A stretch of 64,000 nucleotides of DNA from NCBI GenBank assembly GCA_964035795.1, contig OZ038323.1, positions 7,913,227 through 7,977,226 of the forward strand, written 5' to 3'. The notes beneath the pieces are model-generated. The model was not told where the DNA came from, made no database searches, and worked only from the letters and a program-made list of their open reading frames with translations. A program made the translations under genes and the position numbers. This DNA comes from Pterobdella sp. o SKG-2022 (taxonomy: Eukaryota > Annelida > Clitellata > Hirudinida > Piscicolidae). This document shows positions 1 through 12,719 of the stretch, one piece after another. Position 1 is the first letter of the stretch. The number at the start of each line of letters is the position of its first letter.

Positions 1-126
1 CCAAGTCCGCAAGTTTTTATATTTCTGTTGAGAATGTTGAATATCATACCGAACATAAAATCAAGCCATCGAATATTCTTCACAATCAAACGTACAAACC
101 ATCAACAACATTTTACAAACCGAGAA

Positions 127-146
127 ACGCACACACACACACACAC

Positions 147-241
<95 letters not shown>

Positions 242-245
242 CAAC
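127..245. repeat. (CA)n/(TG)n microsatellite
   Basis: A dinucleotide tract of about 58 CA units with rare CG or TA interruptions. On the PMCA transcript strand it reads (UG)n and lies immediately downstream of the 5' splice site of the first coding exon. The apparent reading frames through it are repeat artefacts. Confidence 0.97.
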
Positions 246-252
246 CACCGAC

Positions 253-394
253 CTTGAGTGGGAGAAGTTTTAAGTTTTTTACAGAGTTCGAGAACACCCT
301 GGTATTTGTCGTTGATGGTGTTAAGAGCCTCGACCCCTCGCATGGACATCAAGTCCTTCAACTCCTTAAGAGAACACCCAAACTCCCCAGCCAT
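253..394 (-). CDS. ATP2B: Plasma-membrane calcium ATPase (PMCA), first coding exon, partial gene
   Basis: The minus strand from the ATG at 394 encodes about 47 residues beginning MAGEFGCSLKELKDLM and reaching CKKLKTSPTQ. This matches the N-terminal cytosolic segment of P2B-type Ca2+ pumps (E-[FY]-G-x-[ST]-xx-L-xx-LM-xx-RG, then C-KKL-TSP). PMCAs export Ca2+ from the cytosol using ATP and are controlled by calmodulin. Only this exon is visible; the membrane domains must lie to the left of the window. The exon ends CAA-G before a GT donor at 252-251 (GTCGGT), in phase 1, where the family normally continues with a Gly. A (TG)n tract of about 115 bp starts within 10 nt of that donor. The start was chosen because residues upstream of the Met do not resemble the family. 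Family assignment is confident; the paralogue is unknown. Confidence 0.82.
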
Positions 395-3300
395 TATGAC
401 GCCGATGGGTAGTTCGTTAAGATACTTGTGTATGTGTGTGCGTGTCTTGAATGGGATCAGTGATGATGAAAAAGCTCTCTAAATGCAATCGGTGTGTATA
501 ACTGTTCTGTGGGGGTGCGTTAAGTGTCATGTAGATTTCAATAATCGCCCAAGTCGTTTTTTACGTTCATTTATATGCTAGCATGGGTTTAACAATATAG
601 ATGCAAAAAATTAAAAATTTCTTATATATTAAAATTACTGAACAAAAAACTAGCGAAGTAGTATAGACATGTATTTTATCTAAAAATCTATAAAGTCTAT
701 GAAACAATGACTAAAAAATCTATATTGAAGCTGAACCAAGTGATGAATCAGCTTTGATTGCAAACTACCCTGTTAAATACCTATACTTTATCGATACAAT
801 ATGAAGCACGTATTAAAGTTTAATGGAAATAAATAGAGCTCACAACATCCGTATATAGTGTTTTGAGACCATTCAAAATGATAATAATAATATTATTATT
901 ATTATTATACTACTAATTATTATTACTATTATCATTACTAGCCATTACCATCATCTTCGTTATTCCTGATATTTATTATCATCCTTATCATCTTACTATT
1001 ATTATTATTATTCTTACTACATATCAAGCTTACATTATTAATTGCTTAACGCCATTAAAATATGTCCTAAATGATTAACTAGAAAGCTAAAATTAATTGG
1101 CGATGTTTAATTGGTGAAGATTAAGTATCACAAGTTCCCAGGACCAATCATGTCATAATGATGGAAACAGAAAAAAATACAACAAAAAAAGAATAATAAG
1201 AATAATAATCATAATATAATGAAAATAACATTAATCATAATCAAAAAAATGTCCATTTAAAAGAGCGAGTGAAGCAAAAATCTTGGAAATAACTTGAAAA
1301 GTTGTGTACCAAAAATAGTTGATACCAAATTCTATAAATTTCAGCTGTTTTTGAAAAAACTTGGTTTTTTTTGAAAACAGCTGAAATTTTTCATAAATTG
1401 TATACCAAATAAGTATTAAAATTAAAACATAACAGCAGATATCTCTCAAAGAATGGAACATGATCCATTCAGGAAAAGATATAATATAACACAACTTAAT
1501 AAACTCTTGATACATATAAGAAGAAAACAAGTTTAAACTCCAGCCAAGTCTCCCATAAGAACCATGTTGAAATCCTAATTTAGCACAAGAAATTCAATTT
1601 GGGGTTTTAGGGAATATTATTTGGGACTTAATTAACATAAATTATTCTCAATCCAATGCCTTGTGTTTTCCACTCAAGCTTTTGATAGCAATAGGAATAA
1701 CAATAACAATAAAAATAATACTTTGCTATGATAAAATAACCAGAGAAATAAGATGACAAAAAAAAATTTTTTTAAATAATAAAAACAATAATAATAATAC
1801 AAAATCTTCAATGTTGTTATGTTAAGCTTAGTGAGTTATAGGATGGAAAGCTAATAATGTTTTTAAAAGATGGTTATTTGAGATGATGCATAGAAGACCA
1901 TGTGCTAGATTGAAATACTTGTATATAAGTGATGAATTCAAATGAAGATTTTTAAAAATTTAACAAATAACTTATACACAACTTCAAAATTTGATAATAA
2001 AAATAATAATAATAATAAGCAAAACAACACCTGCATATGAAAGTATGATTTAATAAGTGGTTACAGTATAATACTATGTCAAGTTTGACCAGAAATGCAA
2101 ATAAAAAGTGCAAAATAATTAGATTTAAAGCAGAATATTGATTTGTCTGTAACCCTTCTATAAAAAGCATACAGAAATTATGTATTCAGAAATGGTATAC
2201 AGTGAAAAATTAAAGGTTTGTTAGTAACTATTTTCTGGAACCCGGCCTATTAAGGATTAGAAGTTTTTGTGAAGGAGAAATTAAATAGAGGAAATTTTAA
2301 AATTTTTATTCAATGAATAGCTGTTTTTCTCATTAAATCTTAGCATATTTTGAATGTTCTTGATTATTCATAATTAATATTTAGAGGCATTCATTTCAAT
2401 TGTGAAGCTCATGAGAGAAATGAAAAGAACTTGATATCTCATTATAAAATTATCAATAAAACCTCAATATTGAACCCGTGAAGCTCACCTATAGTAGCAT
2501 TTTGAATTAGGAACATTTCAAAATATTCAGTGCACTAAAAATGGAATGATTCAAATGGATAAAAGTATTGGTGAGAATATAACTACAAGCAGAAGATCAC
2601 CGCCAATACAGACGATGAAATGACCAACACCAATTCAACATTAAACACACAATATTGCTACAAAAAAACCTTTCGCCACACGGAAACAACTGACTACACA
2701 AAAAGCTACAGCGAATAAAATACAGACCTGGTAACGGTATGTTAGCTATCCAGTCAAAAATCAACATAACCCCTGCCAGACTTTCCACCAAAAACAGGTT
2801 TAATAAGAAAAAAACAAGACTAAAAATATAAAGGCGTCGAACGTATAACAGCAGACTCTTGCTCCTATGTGAATCTATACCAATATTTCTATCATATAAG
2901 ATACTATTAGCATATAACATTCTATATAATAGAAACAAACACTGTGGTTCATATAGCATTCTTCTACCTCACTATCTTTACATATATATAACCATTTACA
3001 TACCAGCGTAATATAAAATACAGTTTTAGTATGTAATTATAGAGTATGTTGAGTTATAAAACATTGCCTGCATATTTAGTTGTCCGTGTAGATATATCGT
3101 TATATATGTGTATATATATTTATTTTCTGCATATAACCCAACTATGATTCGAGCTTCTAACATATATTCGATAAAAATAGTTGAAAAATTGTTAATAATA
3201 AAGACTGTACACGAGTTACCATGTAAGTTTTGTACGGTTGTGAGTGTATGACGGCCGTAATGTAATATGATGTGTTATTCGGTGTACGTACAACCGTTGT

Positions 3301-6281
3301 ATCGAATCTTATTAAAGACCCGAAAAATAAAAACGGTTATCTATTTATATAGAATGTATTTTGATGATTAAACAAATAAAAAATAAATGCACGGAGAGAT
3401 AAATTATTTAAGCGGTGCATAAATAAGTAAACAAAATGGTTGGGATATTTTTAGTTACAGCTCTATGGGGTGGCGATAATGAAAGATTTTGGGTGCATAT
3501 GAATTATTCAATTCTGTGATGACTTTATATAGGGATGTATTAGGAAGAGCTAACGCAAAAATAATGGCTGTTGCCTTAGGTTACCGCTTAATCGAAAATT
3601 TTTTAAATGTATAGAAAGAAAATTATCATTTTTAATTACATTAAATATAAATTAAGTATTTTAACTAAAGTTTTGATACACAAAAAACTACAAAAACTGA
3701 AAAAATTTTCAGAAATCAGTCAAAATTAAATATTTGGTGCCACTAATTGAATTCTTGAAAACTGCTTTTTTCCAACTCAAAAAAAATATTGAATATTATT
3801 TAAATAATTAAATAGCAATGCATATATTCAAGTTTAAGATGAAAATTCATTATTTTACAAAAAAATATCATTTCTTAAGAAGTATTATGAAAAAAAGTTG
3901 AAAATTTGAACATTTTAAAAAGCAAGTCATGAAGTTAAAATTATCCCTCCTATAATTTTTGGCTTAAAAGTCATTCATTCTCCAAGCTTCTCTATACTAA
4001 TACCCTTATCAGTCTCAACAACCATTATCACCTCTACACCACAGCCTTAGTCAACCCTTCATAATTATCATTATGACTCCTTGTTAGTGAGGTATTAAGA
4101 GCAATAACTCTTTATTATAAAGAAATATTTATTATATTTATTTTTTATACAAATAGTATATATTCACATTTCGATGTGTTAATGTTGCAAACTTATGAAG
4201 CATGAATAATTACTATTTGAATACACTAATAGTCATTTTTTTCGAATATATTTTTATGTTAAAAAAAAACTTTTTTCTACAATGATAATCAGTAAAAGTG
4301 AAAAATTTATTCGAATTTTGAAGAAATGTAGTTTTAGAAAACGTTAAGTTTATACTTGAATGCCATGAAAAAGCTTTAACTCGAAATAAAAAAATAATTT
4401 ATATTTCATGAATAAATTTTCAAACAAAAGTGCTAAAAATTCAAATTGAAAAAATAAAATTACCTGAAAATTCATACATAACTTACCGAAAGGAAATAGG
4501 AAAATTAACTTTTTTTAAGCCATATGTCGAAACAACTCACACACAATTTTTATATTAAAATTTGAATTAATTGACACCCACTTTTGTAAAAAGTATGGAC
4601 TTATTCCAAAAGTAAAATAATTTATAATTAAAAAACCTGTAATTAATTCACTTTTACACGTTTAAAATTGAATCAATAAAATAGCAAGTTTAATTTATAA
4701 TTAATTAAATTATATTATTGTTTTCAAAAAATAAACTATTCATTAAAAAATTATAAAAATTTTATGCAAAAATTTTTCATTTTTTCTAAATTCTATATAT
4801 TTTATAACTATCACGTTTCAGTTCAAGTTAAACACCATAAACATTTTAAAAAAATAAAACAATAAATAAAATACTTCATGACAAAATTTTGGGCACGAAA
4901 CAGCCATGGACTTCTCATTCATGAATAATTCAGAGTGATCAAATGTTGCCGCAGCCCCTCATTTCATAGCAGATTTAAAATACTCTATGATTATTATTTT
5001 AAAAATTCTAAAGTTAAAAAATGATTTATGTTGAGATTTTCAAATTCTTGTTCAAATGCATTTTCTCAATGGCGATTGTTCAAGCCAACTTCAATTTATA
5101 AGACAGGTACCAATAACAAAAAAACTATTAAGATGCTTTTATTTCAACATTATGTTCATGAAATATAATAGATCTTTCATGAATTTTCCATAAACTTATG
5201 GTTGACAAATAAGAATTAATTTTTCTTTTTGTAGTTTTAGCTTTCTTTAATTAGTAAATTATAACTTTTAAATCTACGTTCATTAAAAAGCCTGGGATTT
5301 CAAATAAATTAAAGTCTTGTTACTCGATAGATTAGGATAAGCGGGTTGATGGGATATTTACTATGGTGCCTAAATGATAGCTTATAGTATGGTTATGCAA
5401 ATTTTAAAATTTTCTCACTATAAAAATAGCCATTTTAATTCTATTCAAAATTTTTAAATTCATATTAAATTTGAGTTGTTTCTATTATGAACCAGCTATT
5501 TGATTGAAAAAAGGGTTAGATATAAGCTTGAACACAATTCTTTAAAAATTACTTAATGCACGAAACTTCGATTTAGTGTGAAATCACACCAGGTTGAGAA
5601 AAACACGAACAATATTAATCGTTAATAGTTAGTAGTTTAAAATTTACATTATATTTATAGATCGTTTTAGAGCAGATTTGAATGTATAAAGAGACCAATA
5701 AAATAACACAAAAAGAGATAAACTAGGAGCGAATCCCCGATTTATGCTACATGGCTTTCTTTAATGGTTTATAATATAAAAAAACATTAACTTTGAAATG
5801 TATGATTGACGTACAAACACTAAAAGTGCAATTTTTTCCATATAATCCTTTGCTAAGTAACTCACATTTTTCTCATGATGGCTGCGGTTTAATTAATAAC
5901 TTTTCTAAATTTTCATGCCTGGTTCAAAAATTTCAGTTTTAATGCTGAACGAAGTATTTCTGTGTAGTCAATACTTAAATATTTGAGTTTCAAATCATAA
6001 ATATTCATTCCGAAATACTCATGTATGAAAGTATTCAAATACATTATGTTAGCCAAGTGTTTCGTAGAATACATCTATTGTTATGACTTATGAACAAGTA
6101 GGTATGTATTAATGTGCATAAATGATATTGGATAGCAATTACCAGATATTATTGGTAACTAGAGTTTTATATATAAGATGATGTTTGAAAGGCATTTAAT
6201 TAAATTCAAACTTATTCTATAATTAATATTTATTCGAATAAGTCAAATTTTTTTTTAAATATTTATTTTAAAGTAAAAACT
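395..6281. other. Gene-poor AT-rich interval (5' region of PMCA and upstream of GCNT)
   Basis: There is no convincing exon in about 5.9 kb. It holds short ATT/TTA tracts around 885-1010, A/T homopolymers and scattered palindromic AT segments. It presumably contains the PMCA promoter and 5' untranslated exons, which cannot be located by eye. A 120-codon open frame on the minus strand at 2597-2959 and a 40-codon open stretch on the plus strand at about 2599-2718 have no recognisable family. Confidence 0.6.
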
Positions 6282-8325
6282 ATGTTTTTTGATAGGGAAG
6301 TTAAAAAGTTCATCCAAAGTCGGAAGTTTTTGAGCTTAAAGAATTGCCTTGTTTTATTGCTATTATTTTTTTTGAGACAAGTTATTGTTCAGAATAAAAC
6401 CGTTGGAATGATCTTTCAAAAAACAAACATCGGTTTAACAAATAAGAATAATAATGTCTATCAAAAATTGCCGAAAAAGGAATTAACAAATAAATTACCT
6501 CTTAACTATATAACAGATAATTACAAAAGGCCGATAGAGAAGGCTATATTAAAAGAAACCTTTGAGAAAATTAACGAAAAACATATGAGCAATTATGAGA
6601 CAATTAGTGAAAATGGGGGCACTACTTATTTTGAAAAAAATAAAAATTACGGATATTTAACACTAGTGAACGAAGCATTCATCAACACAATACCACAGCC
6701 TATTGGGGAAGGATGGTCCAATAGGAGAAGGATCGTCGACCCCATCGCTCCTAATGATAGACTCGACAAAGTAACGATACAAGATGAAAAAACTTCCAAA
6801 TTAAACTGCCTTGAACACTTACTCAATGTTCCAGAAAGTTTAAAAAAGCTCAAAGACTGCACAGAGTGCAGTAAGGTCAAATGTCGTGATATATTGTATT
6901 CACACCCTCGAAACAACATAAGCTACTATCTGAAGGTTCAGGCTTTAATGAAAAGATATGAAAAATTTTTTAATAATAATACTCAAACAAAAATTTTTGA
7001 GCTTTTAGACTCAGATTGTGAAGAGTACAAAGCATGGAGAAATTACGACCTATCAGCTCCCTCGGAAGAAGAGCTGGAAGACACCCCTTACAGCGACCTT
7101 TCGGAATATTTCAAAAATTTTTATATTTTTCAAGAAAGCACTTTCATGGAAAATACAAGCAGAAAAGCATACTCCATAGCTTACAACATTCTCGTGCACG
7201 ACAACTTCAAGCAAGCGGAGAGTCTATTAAGAGGGATATATAGACCACAACATTTTTACTGCATACACGTGGACAACAAAAACACTGTGTTGGTGAATCA
7301 GATAAAAAAACTTACCGCCTGCTTTTCTAACGTATACTTGGCTTCAAAACTAGAAAAAGTTATATACCAGAGTTTTTCCAGACTGCAAGCCGATCTGAAC
7401 TGCATGCAGGACCATCTAGCGAGAAACAACCACTGGAAATACCTCATAAATACTGCCGCTTCTGCATACCCTCTTAAAACCAGCCTGGAGCTCGTGCAAG
7501 TGCTAAAGATCTACAATGGAACAAACAACATTGGCATGATCAACACTAAGAACAATGATTTTCTAGAAAAAAGATTTAAAAAAGTCCATCGTGTAGTGAC
7601 AAAAGGTAACATAACTAAAGTTGTGCGCTACTCTAGAGACCATCCACCCCCTCCACACAACCTCACCATCGTCAAAGGAAATGCCTATGGAGTATTTTCT
7701 AGAGAGTTTGTACACTTCATTCTCACGAATAAAATAGCGAAAGACTTTTTGAATTGGTGCAAGGACACATTCAGTCCAGATGAGCATTATTGGAACACAC
7801 TGCACCACACCTTCTCCAACCCACATGTTCATGCTCCTGGAGGCTTCAATGGTATATCTTCATTATAGAATCATCAGATAATAGAATATTTCATGAAGGT
7901 TGCATATGATATGCATAGATTATCATTTTTAAGTTTCAAAATGAAATTTTTACATTCGAAATAGTAACGAATACCGAGTCAGACGAGTATTGATCTTTTA
8001 AAACTTGATGGTTTCTCACACGCAACTTTTAATCTCTTTCAAATCAGGTGCGTTTTTCAAGAGAAACACAAACCCAGTTTATGTAGTGTGGGGAGACCGT
8101 AGATGCTATGGCATGAGAAGAAACACTATATGTGTCTTTGGTTTGAGAGATCTCCCAAACCTCATCAAACAACCAAACCTTTTTGCTAACAAGTTTTTGA
8201 CAAAATTCGAGCCACTAGCTTACGAATGTATGGAGAATTGGTTGATGTACAAAAGGAAATGCCCTGGAAAGATTGATCTACAATACCACTTGAATCTACC
8301 CTTCGTACGGCTTGGGAAATCATGA
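6282..8325 (+). CDS. GT14-family beta-1,6-N-acetylglucosaminyltransferase (core-2/I-branching GCNT-like)
   Basis: Two exons, 6282-7851 and 8048-8325, join in phase 1 (donor G|GTATAT, acceptor CAG|GTGCG) to give 615 residues. The start has a short basic N-terminus and a hydrophobic signal anchor (about residues 18-37), so this is a type II Golgi enzyme. After a stem region of about 270 residues the catalytic domain carries GT14 landmarks: FYCIHVDNKN, then CFSNVYLASKL, SRLQADLNCM, NHWKYLINTAASAYPLKT, FSPDEHYWNTL and, in exon 2, VVWGDRRCYG with NLFANKFLTKFEPLAYEC. GCNTs transfer GlcNAc from UDP-GlcNAc in beta-1,6 linkage onto O-glycan cores or poly-LacNAc. Vertebrate GCNT1 is about 430 residues; the excess here is the Lys/Asn-rich stem. 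Acceptor specificity cannot be inferred. Confidence 0.88.
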
Positions 8326-8669
8326 CACTCAACACAGAACCAATATTTATTCTATAGATTTATTCATGAAATTTTGATAATTTATTCGAAATCAGAGTTA
8401 TTTTAAGCTTTCATTGTATTAATTCAGAATTTTCGTTGATAATTCTTTTCAAATCATTCATACGGGCTACCACCTGGCGTGTAAATAATTTCATTAGTAT
8501 TATAAAAACAAGAGATTTTGGTGCTCTGAATTTTTGTTTCCTATTGACTGACTTTCCAATTTAATTAGAGACTTGTAAAAGTTGTTCTCATGATGACAAA
8601 TTCATACATCAAAATTAAAAGTTTTTTATCGACCGTGGAAAGAGTTGAAGGATTTTTTAATGCTTATAA
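8326..8669. other. Convergent intergenic spacer
   Basis: AT-rich 3' flank between the GCNT-like gene (plus) and the coiled-coil gene (minus). It must hold both polyadenylation regions. Nothing else is recognisable. Confidence 0.6.
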
Positions 8670-11003
8670 TTATGTTGGTTTTATGTATAAGGAAATTTTA
8701 TTACAAAATAGGCGTTTTATGATTAAATATATACATGTATGAAGCATAAATATGTATGAAATGCTAACTCGATCCAGATAGCGCTTAGCAATTGCATCCG
8801 TCAAGCTATCTTTTTGTACGCTTTTTATGTTTCCATTTTTCTCGGGTTTCTCCACGTTGATGGAAACAATAGGAGATTTTGCTATCTGCTCATTTTGGAA
8901 AGCCTGTTGCATACGTTGGCTTAGAATACGATTCATATTGTCGGAGCCTCTGCGTTTGATTGGAGATTAGTATATGCTTTCATGTTTCTAGAATGCCTAC
9001 TTCAAAATGTTTTCAAGTGCGTTTATTTTATCGTTGAAGTGTTTGGAAGCATGTGAGTGTTGTTTCTGTGTGTCTAGTGTGTTCAGTTGCGTGGTGTGTT
9101 TGTTCTTCTCAAGTTTAGAAAGCTCCAGCTTTTGGTACAATGTTTGGTCGTGTTTCATCTGACGTTTTGAAATATCAAAGTTTAATGTCTGCATTTCAGT
9201 CTTAATAATATCAACCAACTCTTTTATAAAGCAAGCTTTGCTTGCTTGTCTGGAGGAATGCTTTTTTGTTTTCTGCAACAACCATTTCCAGCTCCTGTGG
9301 CGATTCTCAAGTTTATTCCCAACATTATAAATATTAAGATCCCATAATAAAGAAACATTATAACCTGTTTAGTGGCAAGAATTTTTTGAGCATAAGATAT
9401 GAGGTCTGATAGACTGTTATGCCCGCAGACTTCAGCGGTTTTGGTCAAAAAAGCCTTCAGACCCTCCTTTTTTTGCAGTTTTGTCTTCAAGTTGTTTCGT
9501 TGGCTTATTAGCATTTCTAGTTCTTTCTTCAATCTTGAGATAAATAAATTATTATTCAAATTTTTATATATAAAATATTTTATAATGAACTTTTATTATT
9601 CATTTGTACGTCTCAATTAATTGGCCTGGTGCTTTACAAATTGAAGTGAATTTACTTTATAAAAGCCAAACTAGTGATTAGAAACTACTGACTAATGCAT
9701 TGAAGCTCATGAAATTTTAGAATTTTAAAAAATTAAATGAAACTTGTCTAGATCTGCGTTGTTTTGGATGGTTTTTACTCTTAGATCCTCGATTCTCTGC
9801 AACGCCATCTCTTTTCTGCAGCCAACCTCCTTTAATACACAACTTTCATCACACTAAAAAGCAATACTAATAACATACAATAAAATTTAATATAATGCGT
9901 ATACTATTCTTCTGTATTAGCATCATATTCCGAACAAAATAAAGAAGGCGATTAAACACAAACAGGGTGGTTATAAGGGCTGCAGCACAAATATATAATC
10001 TTTATGAAGCCCCAAAGTTCTTAATCAATGTTTATTATAGCTGATATAAATTCTCAATTATTTCTTGGTTAAAAAGTTTAAAAACTTCTGAGAAAATTTT
10101 AAATTAATCGCCAAAAAAAAGTCGAGTATATGCTGGTAGTGAGTAAAGTATGTAGAAATACACCTTGTTCGATGATTGATTGAATTGTTTAAATTCATTT
10201 AAGAGTTCAAGTTGATTTCTCAGAGTGTATTTTTTATATATTTTTTTGTGGGTTAACCAGTTTGAAGCGCTTTTCAATGTAATGCCACGAATTTTAAAAT
10301 GGAATGTATGTTATTTTGATCATTAGGCTAATTTAAACAATGTTTTTGAGTTCATTATTAAGATTGGGTTGTAAACAGGTTTTTGAATTAATTAGTTATA
10401 TTTGTTTTCAAATACCATTTGATACACGTTTTTAAATAATTCTATCTATAATGCGCTTCTGCAGCAAATCTAGTTTGCAAATTATGCGCCTTACAAATGA
10501 ATAACGATGTAACGACTGTCAAACAATCATTTTGAAGTAATGCAAAGCTAAGGAGAATAACATGGAAACAAAAAATAACATGAAAATGGTGTTGCAGTTT
10601 CTTGTATTCTTCCTTCATCTTCACCTTTCTCTCTTCCATCTTTGCCTTTTTTTCAATTACTGCGTTCATCTTCTTTGACATTTCCTGAAAAATTATCTCA
10701 AAAATGCGTTTTTGCCTGATTAATTAATAGTCTGATTTATATATTTTTTGGCAAGTAGAACTAATCAAGTGTTTGTTGATTATTTTTCAGTCCCATCTCT
10801 TTCAAAGTTGTTTTTCTCTTTTTTCAATTTATTCAGCAATTTTATCCGTTTTGTATGAATATTTTTAAGCAAGCACTCAAACATCATCAAAAACAAACCT
10901 CTCGCTTTAGAGTGAGTATTTTGCCGAGTTTTTCATTTTCAATCTTCAGACCAATCAACTTAGTCTCAACAGACAACATAAAAGCATTTCTAACGTCCGC
11001 CAT
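8670..11003 (-). CDS. Coiled-coil protein, CCDC42/CFAP73 (DUF4200)-like
   Basis: Six minus-strand exons fit by frame and splice sites: 11003-10899 (ATG, MADVRNAFML), 10684-10580, 9853-9744, 9533-9365, 9272-9001 and 8949 to a stop at 8670. The phases agree throughout (0, 0, 2, 0, 2), giving up to 346 residues. The protein is almost entirely heptad-like and rich in Lys/Glu/Gln. The middle (KEGLKAFLTKTAEVC, then LISYAQKILATKQ) resembles the part of DUF4200 axonemal proteins that reads FLEKVxExS..LIxRYxxLxATR, and the order of upstream KK/ME-rich helices also matches. Members of that family are ciliary/flagellar axoneme components. The C-terminus is uncertain: the last exon may end at a weak GT at 8768 instead of reading into the hydrophobic tail. 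Exon boundaries are well supported; the family name is an inference. Confidence 0.6.
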
Positions 11004-12719
11004 GTTGTTAAACAATTTTTTTTGGTGTCTATATAGACGCGTTTTATATTGAATTAGAGTTTTCTTATTTCAAAGGCATTTATACGTGCTTCAGTGATGA
11101 ATTATTTATCCGCTTTCATTGATTGGAACACTATAACATCGGAGATGTTAAAAAATATTACTGAAACTAAGAATAGTAAAAAACTGGTATTTAAAAGCGA
11201 AAAAAAATTTAATAAAAATAAATATAATAAAAATAATTATTATCATTATCTTTATGAAGAGCGCAACTTAAAAAATAATTCACTCCGAAAGGGCATAAAC
11301 TTGTGAAAAACGAACAAAGATGTCCATACTAAATGTGAGTTTTCAAAAGTTTGCAAAAATTTTTTAAAAAGGTGATGAGAGAGAGTTGAGTGAGAGAGAG
11401 TTCCATAGATGTAGAACTTGGGGAGAGAAGGAGCTTGGGCAAACTAGCTGGAAACCAGTTTAAAGATCAGAATATTTCTGATATTTGAATAGTTAATTCT
11501 GAAAAAAATTATATAGACAGACAGATTGATAAGCGTTGAAATGCAGGCGATGAGCCGAAAAAAATCAAACTGACATTTTTGGACAACTGATGGCCAGTGC
11601 AGACGATCAAGAAGAGAAAAGCTGAAGTAATCAGCTTGGAAATCCTTTCAAATAGTTTTAATAATTATTTTTTTTTAATTAACAATAAGAAAAAAAAATT
11701 AGGAAAAAATTTTCAATAATTTTATAATATTAATAACAAAAATAAGTCAATAGAATGAAAGTACCTTTGACAGATTCTATTGGACATAGTAATTGAACCT
11801 CCTAGTTTTATAGTTTTGCTAATGTTTAATTCTTACTAATGTTTCATGTTTATTTGCTATTATTATCATTGTTATCATCGTGCATATGATGATGAAGGCT
11901 ATTTTAAGCTATTTATTGTTCTTGTGTTTCTTTTGCTTAATTATTAAATAATACATCACTTTAAGGGATGCAAATCTATCTATGTATTCTGTGAGGCTTG
12001 AATAGAATTTTTATATCATTCAAAACATGCATCGTTCTAGTTTGACAATTCGGAGATGGTTAATAATTGTTTGAGTTGAAACATTGGTTTTGTTGAAAAG
12101 TAGATTGAAATTAATTGAAATTTTAAATGTTGAAAATATATTTAGGAAAAGTTTTTTGTTGTGAAAAAGCTATTCATAACAGAAATAATTCGGAAGGTTT
12201 GTGCAAAACGTTTATGAAGCCAATCGATACAATGTTGCGAATAAAACAGTAAAAATAAAAACATAAGAATAAAATTTGAAATATAAAAATAAAATAAGAA
12301 AAATCATGTAGATTAAGTGGAAATAAAAACCAAAGAAATGAAACAAACATAAAAACATGAAAATATACATGAATAATAAAAAAAATAATATTGGAAAAAA
12401 TAATATAAAAAAAAATAATCCATTTGAAATAAAAATAAATAATGACCTTCGAAGCAAAAAGCGAAAAACCAAAAACCTATAAAGGACAAGGAGACAGCAA
12501 TCTAAATAAATAACGGAAATAAAAACGCCAAAAATTATAACCGAAACTGGAACAACAGCGATAAATAAAATTGGAAACAACGAAAAAAAAACAATAAATA
12601 GAAAAATAAATAAAAAAAACAGCTACAATGATTGAAATAATAATTAATGATAACAAACATCAATAAAAATGAAAATCCATTATCAAAAAAACTGAAAAAA
12701 AACAAAAAAAATATATAAA
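11004..12719. other. Intergenic AT-rich DNA with a purine-rich strand
   Basis: No gene is seen. From about 12230 to 12720 the plus strand is an almost uninterrupted A-rich AAATAAAA-type sequence. It creates long Phe/Leu/Tyr-rich open frames on the other strand, which look compositional rather than coding. A GAGA-type stretch lies near 11375-11405. Confidence 0.55.

Noticed and set aside
28..394. Thr/His- and Cys/Val-rich frames through the CA tract
   Set aside because: Microsatellite translation; only the PMCA exon beyond it is real.
2597..2959. 120-codon minus-strand frame
   Set aside because: Cys/Phe/Leu-rich, no start or splice context, no family; probably chance in AT-rich DNA, though the plus strand here is oddly open too.
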